Part shown: in pieces, positions 12,301-23,191 of the stretch
Layout of the letters: each line of letters opens with the position of its first letter
Position numbering within the stretch: position 1 is the stretch's first letter
Assembly (NCBI GenBank): GCA_039720395.1
Contig: CM077826.1
Span: 28,640,810-28,704,809 of the forward strand
DNA: 64,000 bases
Reading direction: 5' to 3'
DNA from: Liquidambar formosana
Taxonomy: Eukaryota > Streptophyta > Magnoliopsida > Saxifragales > Altingiaceae
Notes under the pieces: generated by a model
The model's input: the letters and a program-made list of their open reading frames with translations, nothing else
Databases searched by the model: none
What the model was told of the DNA's origin: nothing
Made by a program: the position numbers and the translations under genes

Positions 12301-15019
12301 TATATATATGTTACATTTAAATGTATATTTATTTATTGACGGTTCTTTGCTATGGCTGTGTCCCATTTTTAAAAAGTTTTCCACATCGGTATATCAATGT
12401 TGTGTTGTTTGCACATACAGTGTTCATGTCTGTGCAACATAGAATACACTTTATTAGTTTCAAGGTTCTTTGATTGTAAAAATCTTTTAAAATTTATGTC
12501 CTTATCTGAGTAAGGATCTTGGTGTGCTTGAGGATGAGGATAAACTTTAATGGAATGATGTATTTTGCCAATATACTTGTTCTAAATTCCATTATTAATA
12601 TAATTATGGTTAAATTTATTTGATCTTAGTTCTTGATGAAACATGGAAATGGTAGGATTTATTCTTAATATATTTTCAATCTCTTTAATAGAATTTATCT
12701 TATCAAAGTTACAATGCAGGACATGATACAACACACTATTGCAGAATATCTACAAAAAATGATGCGCTATTGAGCAACTTTAATTAACCCAAGGATGCAT
12801 CTAATTTCATCTGCAATTGTTGCAGGAAAGAAACAATGACGAAGAAGATTCTGATGAAGATGAGGCTCCTGAGATAACTTTCTGGGAAGCAATTGGCTGG
12901 CTTTTTGTCTTGACTGTGTGGGTGTCTATACTGTCTGGATACCTCGTTGATGCCATACAGGTAATATTAATATCATTATTGGTTCACTATGGCTTCCTTA
13001 TACATGCATTTTTTTGTCAACCAATACACTTTTGAATAACACTATTATGTTGACTTTTGTAACTTTACTGCATATGTCACTCGAATTTTCAAAACGTGAT
13101 CAGGTGAAATGACATTGTCAGGTCTCAATTTAATGCACACGAAGATACAGAACAGTTACTTAAAAATGCATATATCAGTGTAGTTCTCCAATCCATTTGA
13201 TCGTTGAATATTTAAAAACTATCTTCAAGAACCACATGAGGACAAGCAAGTAAGAAAACCTGATCTAGTTTGATTTATAGATGGAACTGTCAAAAAAAAA
13301 AACAGAGTTCTGGAAATGAATTGCAAAACTGACCATGGGAATTCATTTTGTGGAACTTAGACTTCAGACCTATGTCATTTGAAAACTGATTTAAAATGCA
13401 ATGTTTTTCCAAAAATTTGTAATTTTCCAACAAGAACTATAATAAAAATTCAGTTGAAGTCAGATCAGACTTTGCAGAATTTGAAAATACAACACTATTG
13501 TGTTCATTGAGAAAATGATTTAAAAATAGCAAACTAACTTGAAATCATGTGGAAAAATTCCTGATTTCATACTGACTCACTTAGTAAGTTGCAGCCAACT
13601 AGTCATAAACAACATTGACAAATAGTATTTCTTAGTCCAGATCTGAATTAAAAGCCACTAGGTATATAGTAGGAATCCCTGTTTTTCGCAATATGTTCAT
13701 TTACCTACCGTTCAGTTGATCGATTTTGATGAGTTCGATTGGTTAGGTCTTTTAGTTGATCGATTAACAGTGATCATGGTTCAAACTCTCAGTTGAGTTA
13801 TCTTGGTCTTTGTAGGGACTAAATTGAAATCTCATGTTGAGAAGTATATATAGCAAAAAAACCTCAACTCGCTCGTGACAAACGAGATCTCACCTAAGAC
13901 CATTATGAGATAACATCTCATCTCTGTTTCGGATAAGATCCCGTCTGCCACGGTTGAGTGAACAAAAAACCTTTTTTTTTTAATATTTTAATACGTTTTT
14001 GCTTCTATTCACCATTGCTAATCTTTCTCTTAGTCTTTCATCTCTCTCTCTCTCTCTCTCTCTTGCCGTTGCTTAAAATCAACTTGAAGACACTATTGAA
14101 CTCCAAATCCTTCCATTTGGAGTATAGATCAAGTTCATCTCCTTCTCACTGAAAAGTATCACAATCTAATTTAATTTTTTTCATTTGTGTTATGATAGAT
14201 TCATAATTATTTGGTAGACTTGACTTTTTTTTTTTTTTTTTTATAGATCTACCGTTGTGTTTGGTAGATCTGGTGTTCTTTGTTGTAGATCTATGTTAAA
14301 CATGCATATATGTAAAAAAAAATTATGGCATAATTTTTTAAAATTATGGCATAATTTTTTAAAATTATTTTAATCATTATAACTTTTTTTGGAAAATGAA
14401 ATGGTCATGAATGTGAATGGATATATGATAGTTATGCATGAGTGGTTGAAGAACTTATTGATGATATATATATATATAGATATATAATATATATATTTGT
14501 AGATTTGGTCCTATGAGGACATGTTGATATAAGTTATATTAGCACCATGCATTGGCGGTTGTAGCCCTTACATTGGTGGGTTATGGGTACATTGGGCCAA
14601 TGCAAGGGTTACAACCCCTAATGCATGGTGATGATATAATCAGCATGTCCTCAACGGACCGGTTTTGTATATATAGGGTAAAAATCACTTTAGTACCCTG
14701 TACTTTTTGGATAATTTCAATGTAGTGCTTGAAACTATTTTTTTTATATATTTATTTTTTTCCAATTTGATACCCAAAGTTCACTTAGTGAAGCAATGTG
14801 GTCCCTAACCCTAATGCCATCTTAAATAGTTGATGAAGTGTTATCCCATGGATGCTATTATTGAATTATATAAAATTCAGCCATCAACTTGATTTTTGAC
14901 ATGCATGGTCTACACAGGGAGACTATCTAATCCAACGGTGGGTTTTTCAAAATATGCTTCATAGATAGAGTTATAAAAACTTGTGTCAATATATATATAT
15001 ATATGTAGATATGTGTGTG

Positions 15020-15054
<35 letters not shown>

Positions 15055-18000
15055 ATGTTTCTTTGCTTTTTTTTTTCTTCTTGTAAGGTGATATAAAAAA
15101 GGGCAATGGCTTTAACGTATCAAGAGACCAATAAGAATGGGACAAAGCTGGAGTTGTGCCTTTATGTTCTAACTTCTAAATTCTAATTTTGTGATCTATG
15201 TAAACCATATAAGCCTATCCCAATCATTTGGCATTTGTTGGAAAGTAGCATACCACATTCTCGTACTCATTTCCCGTACTACAGCAATCCACATTCTGCA
15301 TAATGTAGGACTGAACATTATTAGATGGGTCTCCCTTAATGAATTTCTTTCTTATGCTATCAGTTATTGTGTTGCCACTCATACAGCTTCTGTGTCTGCA
15401 TTTCCAATGTTTCCCTAATGCTTACTTCAACCTCTAAAGTGCTTAGAGTGAAATTGTAAAAATTGTGAAATTCATGAACTGTCATGGTATATAATAAAAA
15501 ACAATCATCCACTCTTCTATGAAAATTTGGTAGAAAGACAATTTGATCGAAGTCTTATATAATGACAGTTTTGGCTGGGCTGCCTTGGACTGAGCTATAG
15601 CTAGCTTGAGCTTTGCCTTAAGTTTACTTTGGGCCTTAGAATTGACTTCAGTCCAGGAAAGTCCAATGTTCGCAACCCAATTACTGGAGTGTTTTTTGGC
15701 CCCCTAACTTCGTCTCCATGGTTTCGGTGAATATTAAGATAGGGTGCTCTCTTTATATAAAGTGCACATTTTCTCAACATTCCTTATGAGTTGATATTTA
15801 TTTGATTGTCAAACTCTTTATGCACATTTGTGATTTAGATGTAGGATAACTAAAGGTTTTTGTGTCTGGTTGCTTTTCAGGGAGCATCTGATTCATTGAA
15901 CATGCCAGTGGCCTTTATTAGTGTCATCCTGCTTCCAATTGTAGGAAATGCTGCAGAGCATGCAAGTGCAATCATGTTTGCGATGAAGAATAAGCTTGTG
16001 AGTGAATTGAAGACTGAAACTGCTTGTTTTATTGGTTCTGATTATTTGTTTGATTAACTTATCTCTTCTGCAGGACATTACACTTGGAGTTGCAATTGGA
16101 TCATCCACACAGATATCCATGTTTGTGGTAAGGCTATGAAATCCTTAAATGGATTGTTATTGCTAATTGTTGATACTTAGAAGGGCATTTTGTAACCATT
16201 GCCAACCTCATTTCTTTGGTTGTCATGGTACGCATTTCCCTCATTCATATATGATCTAGCATTATACAGCCAGGCATACATTGACTGATTGAGATGACCT
16301 TTTTAATAGGTAGAAGACAAAGGTCTGCTAATTGGTTAATATTAAAAGCATCATGAATTATTTGATATTGATAATTGCAGATTCCCTTCTGTGTGGTTGT
16401 TGGTTGGGTCATGGGTGAACCAATGGACTTGAATTTTCAACTCTTTGAGACTGCTACACTTTTTATCACAGTGCTAGTAGTGGCATTTATGTTGCAGGTA
16501 TGTTAACAAGGATTCCATTATTGTTATTTTTTATGTTTTTTATTTTTTTATATTTACAATTAACATATATGAACTAGGTATGATTTTGTGTATGACGTTC
16601 AAATTTCACGTAGAAAAGCATAAGTTATTAGGTGGAGGGCCTAAGCAGGTATATGAAGCCATAATGAACCCAATATTTAGGTGACGTGGTATGTGTGACT
16701 TTCCAACAAAAACATAAAATATTATTGTTGCATCCAGAGTCGAGATGCAGTAAAGATTTATGGCTCATATGGCCTTAGAGAGGTTGTGGCTTTCTTTCCC
16801 TAAAATGTGGTTTCCTTCTTCTAGTCGTATGAAGACAAATTGCATTGAAAATGGGCAGCTGTCTATTTTGCTAATCACTTTGTGACGCGGTGATACTTGA
16901 GTAGACACGGTGATGCAGCACAACACTAGAGTAATGTTGTATATGGTTGTTATGGTAGGGCTAAGAGTTTTGATTTATGGTGGTAAAGGGGTACAAGAAT
17001 TTGTAGATGAACTAGGGTTGGGGTTGGTCAAGGTTTAAAGGTCATAACTGGCTAAAATTTTTGGACAGCAGCTAGTCAGGGCATAAGGCTTGTGGTATAG
17101 TAATAGGGTTAGGGTTAGGGTTATTGGAGTAGGGTTTTACGTTGAGAAAACAATAAAAATAGAGGTTGGTTGTATCTTAATTAGAAAACACAGCACTAGA
17201 CAGACTTGAAGAAAAGAGAAGTAGAGATTATCTAGGCAAGCATGCCTTAAATACCCAAACTAAAATACTCAATATTTAATTAATTAATGTCTAAATTCGT
17301 TTTGGTAGCAATAGCCCTTATTTATGGACTTTAGAAAACTTGCTAGGCAAGTAAAAACCTTCTAAAAACAACAAAACCAATATGGAAACCAACTAATACT
17401 CAAATTATACTAAAATAGAAATTTTCTAAACTCTTAATGGACCCAAACTATGAAATAACACAAAATAGAAACTTTTAGAAAATAGAAAGCTTTAACCAAA
17501 TTAGAAAGTATATAAACTAGAAAGTCTGTAAAATTGTTAAAATTAACCATGACTGAGACGTAATAAGATAGTTACTAATGACTAAAAAAAACCACCATGG
17601 ACACTTTCCTTTGGACTAAAAAGACTTCTTCATTGTCATGGGCCCACAAACCTAGGTTTAGGCTTTCAGCAAGGGTATTTCTTCTCTAACCAATTAAGAG
17701 CTACGCCATCACATGAGACAGAGAATATTGAAGTTGATTGACAGGTTTTTGGAAACTTCATTATGTTTCAAAAAGATTATCATGCCCTATTTCGAAGTTG
17801 ATTGTTATATTTTTAGGGACACAGTAATGAGGAAAAAGGTTTTGCTACCATATTTGAGTTAAATCTATGAAGTATGGCACGATATGATATGAATACATCG
17901 ATATGGAAATTTGTGAAAAAGTAGGATAAGATATGATGGGGATCAGGTTAATAAATAAATATGCTATATTAAATTTTGGACAAAAGCATCAATAACAAAC

Positions 18001-21000
18001 ATAAAAAAGTTTTAAAGATGAATAAAACCAATTAATTTGCAAGAATAAATAATCATGAAACACATCCATAGTCCACAAAATGACATAAAAAGGGAGAGTT
18101 AGATGAAGATATAAAGAGAGAGTGAAATAGACTAAAGGTTCTCGGTTTGACTCTAAAAATAGAGGAAGAGAGTGTAAGAGGAATAAATTGACAGACCGAA
18201 CGGAGGATGAAAGTAGAAGAGTGGGGGGGAAAATAAAGGAGGAGATGGAGACACTAAACAGAGAGAGATAGTGGGGGATGGTGGGTGGGTGGGGGGCTCT
18301 AGAAATGGTGCTCAGGCACCTTTAACTATCTTAATATTGCATACTGACCCTATTATTCTTTAAAATAATATTTTGAAATCCATTTTTGAAAAAAAAAAAA
18401 AAAATACAAATCAACCTCTGATGTATTCCCTATATCCTTCATGTCTTCATATCCGGCGAGTATTGTATTTGATAGTGATTCCCCCCCCCCCCCCCCCCTC
18501 TTCCCTTTTTGCTGAGCTTGTATATGATATTGATACAATACATGATATGGAGGGGGTTTTCGAAGTAACCATGCTTCACAGAGTTAAAAGGAACATTTAT
18601 CTTTTTCGATCTTACAACAATCTCTATGCATATATACAAAAGTGACATGCCAAGCGACAGAAGCTTGTGAATGTGACGTTTGGTCACAGGTTGTATTAGG
18701 CTATTAGCCAAGATGACCGATGCTACTGACATCTTCATAAAAACCCGTTTTTGTTTCTACCGATGTAGGTGCAGCAAATTCTCCTTCAACCTCATCACAA
18801 TCTATTATGTTGTAATTTTTTGGCAACATAATTGTTTCTTTCTTATTAGGTATACGCTGTTGTTTGTATATTATTTCTTTTTAGAAAGTATCTTTGTAAT
18901 CGTTGCTTGCATTGTTGCAGGAAGGAACATCAAACTATTTTAAAGGTTTGATGCTTATTTTATGCTATCTCATAGTTGCAGCCAGTTTTTTTGTACACAT
19001 TGACCCTTCAAATGGTGAGTTCCAACTAAACTTTATTTTGATGCATTGAAAAAATTATTTTGTTGACTATGTTCGCTATGTTGTTTAAAACTATGTTTCT
19101 CTTAAAAGGTAAGATTTGACATTTTTAAAAAATTGCAATATTGTGTGTTGGTGGTGGGTAAATGGGTGGGAATTTCAAACACCAGACCCACCTATGGATC
19201 ATTAGGCAGAATTAAGCTTAATATTTATTTGCTTTAACCTTTTTGGGTACTCTTAATGTCATATGGTAGAATTTGTTTGTTAGATTTTAGAATGTGGGGA
19301 AAGAAAGTATAGAAAAAGTGCTCCCAAGCACCAAGGGAGAATCCCACTTACCTCGACCTTGTAAGTTTGAGAAGTAGAAATTCTCATTGATAGAAAATAA
19401 AGAACATATTACAAGTATATAAATAGGAGAATAACATTAATATTAGGAAACTAACACTAATATTAGGAAACTAAGACTAACAACCCTAATATGACTAAAA
19501 GACTATACTGCACTTACTAAACAAAATACTACATCTCATACCCCCCCCCCCCCTTCTCAAACTTATGATGTGAGCCCAGAGAGCATCAAGAGTTTGTCAA
19601 GAAGAAACCAAAAATGAGCAAAGGTATGAGACATCATAAAGAAATTTGCAAGCTCTCCAAAACGTACAAATCACTAACTCTACACTTGGTCCCAATTTGT
19701 AGCGGGGACTTTCAATCCTGAAGAATAAGAATTATGCAAACCGCAATCAAGCTAATGCTAACCAGCTCACAATTTTTCACTGGAAAAGTGTCCAAATGAT
19801 AGTGAAAGCCCATGTAAACACTAGGAGTCTATTAATAGCGCTGTAATCAAATAGTAACTAACTCAATTCATCAATATGATATTCTTGTAGCCAAACAGAG
19901 ATGAAGCCTATGAACCAAATAGAGACACAAAATTGTTTTTCATAGACTCGAAACTTCTTACGGGTTGGTTGGTATGGAGATATCAAAGGTTCAAATATTG
20001 ACAACGATGTTAGGATGATGTAAGGTTTGTATGATGATTGTTGGATTGATAGGAAGAGAGAGAAGATAGGGTGCTTGAGTAGGGATGGTATTGAACTACT
20101 ATTGCGACTTGATGAGAAGATTTTCAGAGAGAAGAGTAATGCGACGACTTTGATGGTGCAAGGGCTTGTTCGACAAGGAGGATGGAAGGGATAGAAGCCT
20201 ATGGGTGCTTCATGATAGTTGCAAAAATGTTTGATCGAGTTGGTGTTTCCACTAGATGCAATTGCAATTGGGATTTGACTGCAATTGATGATGCGGCTGG
20301 ATAACAGAAGGAGTAGATGCTTTAACAACAGTGCAATGGTGATGCAATACTAAGGCGATAGCTTTCGAAGAGTGCGATTGTTGACTAAAGGATGTGACTG
20401 CAATGGAGATTCAAACAAAGAGGTGTGATTGAGGAACTAATGACAGGAAGGGCCTAGATAGGGATGGAACTAGGATTTTATCTTGAGGGGGGCCAAAGCA
20501 TGAACCAAAAGATTTTCACAGTACAATAATGAGAAATATAATAAAATTCAAGAGTAAATTAATACATGAAAAATAAAACTAGTAAGTGTTGGGAAGTCCC
20601 ACATCATTTCACATATGTGCCATGGCTCTATAATCTTCTTTTGCACTCGATCTTGCCCCAACATTCTACTTCTTACTTGTCCACGTCACTAAATTCTCAC
20701 CAGAAATCGACCTCCTATCAATGTTATTTCTAGCCCAATCAGCATCAGAGAATTCTTCTACATTAAGTGAGCTAGAAGCTTTGAACATTACCCCCTTCCC
20801 ACGAACACTTTTAAAAACCTCAAAATTCTGCAATTGCTTCCCAATGTTGTAAGTTATAACCTTGGACTTTTCATAAATTGACTGACAATGCCAACAGCAA
20901 AAGTGTTGGCCCAAGTAAACAACCCTTGCTTACAAGATTGTAGAAGATGATATTTATGTACAAGAAACTATCTTCAAGACTAGATTATACAGCAATGAAT

Positions 21001-22418
21001 GCTGAACTCACTTCTAATGATAGCTCAATAAATGTTCTTAAGGAAATTTTAGGGCTAGAAGTTGAGAAACAATGAATAGCTTTGAAGGCTCTTGTCTTGG
21101 TGTTCATAAATGCATTTGAATCATTGTTTATGTAGGTATTTTGAAAATATGTCTGTTTGAAGCATTTATGCTAGGAAAGAGCTTTTGAGTGCATTTAATA
21201 CACCAAAAGCGACTGAGTTGACAATTAAGTCGACTGAATTGGGCAAAAAGAAATTCAAAGTGATTTTCCAAGAAATTGGTCAATCAAGTCAATCTACTTT
21301 AACTTAAGCCTTTTGCGAATGATGAAATCAATTAGTTCGAAGGTCCTAAGGTCCAACTAGGTCATGGGAGCAATTGTCTTAACATTCGACTTAAAAACCA
21401 TAAAATCTTCAATGTATGTGCTTGCATGGTCTTGAGTGCTTGTTAATGGTTGATTATGCTCATTGAATCCTTGCCTTTGGCGTGATGAAGCTTCGAATGT
21501 GCATGCCTACACTTCCTTGCCTCAATGAATGCTTTGAGTTTCACTTTAATTGCAAAATCGATCTTTGTGGCTAAACTTGATAGAATTGACTTGGAGTACC
21601 TAGCTTTGATCATAACTTGACAACTCAAACATTAGATTCCCTCATCAATCCTTTGTTATCATCAAAAGCTCATAAATGCCTTTGGTTGAAAACCTTTGGG
21701 CTAACAAAATGAAATATCAGGCTGAGACATTGTTAAATAGATAAGCTTTCCCAACAATCATCTATATCTCCCTAGATCATTAAACATTTCACCATTCTCT
21801 TTATTAAATTTCATATCAACCTCCATTAGAGTATCAACCAGCTTAGTTTTCAACAATCTAGTCTATTCAAGAAGATCTATCAAGTATTTTTCATTGTGAA
21901 AGAACAATACCTTTCTTACATCGGCAACTTCAATACCCAAGAAATACCTCAAAGTCCCAAGATCGTTTGTGTAAAAATGTTTACCCAAACATTGTTTAAG
22001 CTTTGTAATACCATCTTCATCATTCCCTGTAATCACAATATCATCTACATATACTGCAAGAATGATAGAACCATTTTGACTATGACAAACAAAAACTGAG
22101 TGATCAGATACAATCCTCCTCATACCATAATCCCCCATGACTACCAAACTTATCAAACTACAGATTCCTCATACCATAAGCCTAATAGCTTAGGCTTTTA
22201 GTTGGAAACTTAACAGCAAGAAGTTTGGGTTATGAGGCCCTGGTCTCTCACTCATCTTCTCTTTCGAGTCCTTTTGGAGCGATACCTTCCAATCAAGACT
22301 TACATAGTTCCATTTCTGTAACAACTTCAATGAATTCAAACTCCAATCAAAGAAATCAATATGAAATCACAATCGATGCTCGCCAGCTCGTATATACATA
22401 TGTGTGTCTATATATATA

Positions 22419-22454
<36 letters not shown>

Positions 22455-23144
22455 GGACAGCGCTATTCGCGTTCCAATGCTGCCCTCCGGCAATCCCCTT
22501 TTTGTTTCTATCCCATATAATGACAAAACTACCCCTTCAAGCAATAAACCTTGAAATGAGTTTTGAATAGACTCATGCTATTATCGCTTTATCTGTTGCA
22601 TAACTCTCTCAGCACATAGCCAAATAAAAAATAAAAAATTCTCACTCAACAACAACAAATAAAATAAATAAACACGATAATCTCTCTAAATCTCGACCCC
22701 AATTCTACTATGTGCCCCAATGACGATAACCTAAAAATATATTGGGGTGAGCAACAATTGCCCGAAATCTAATTCCTACACAATAAATAATGTTTCTAAC
22801 ATCATATGCAATGCATACATTTATATTAAAAAATAATAGATAAGCCAAATAAGATGAATTCCAAATCATACACCTCGAATATAATCCAATGATCAATAAC
22901 AATTCAATTCCCAAATATATTGGCCCTCAATGAACCATCATAATTCATGACATCAAATAATACCACTATCATATTCATCACCTTACACATATCAAATCTC
23001 AATATATGTATCAAAATATTCATCATTCATTGTACAAGAATTAAATCCCCTACCTCAAATAATATTCACGCGCTTGAATTCCCCATCTCCACTCTCTCTC
23101 TCTCTCTCTCTCTCTGATCCTTTCTTTCTTTTGCCTTCGCCCGA

Positions 23145-23191
<47 letters not shown>

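Larger units (their letters stand above)
19265..22200 (-). mobile_element. Decayed Ty1/copia element in CAX intron 10
   Basis: Antisense to CAX. The RT remnant is at 21863-22156 and the RNase H remnant at 20666-20914, with 950 bp of other sequence between them. Left of RNase H there is a degraded tail, a poly-C tract (19541-19553; G-rich on the minus strand, a polypurine-tract candidate) and LTR-like sequence at about 19265-19540 with a TATA-like TATTTATATACTTG on the minus strand. TRIM-LTR-like words (TGTTGGGAAGTCCCACATC at about 20586 and a matching LTR end near 22165-22215) show that other elements have been mixed in. No intact ORF remains. Confidence 0.65.

Noticed and set aside
17104..17122. 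GGGTTAGGGTTAGGG, telomere-like
   Set aside because: Only two to three hexamers and not the plant TTTAGGG heptamer; chance or short interstitial word.
18373..18738. ORFs on both strands across the poly-C run
   Set aside because: Open only because of the homopolymer; no family resemblance.
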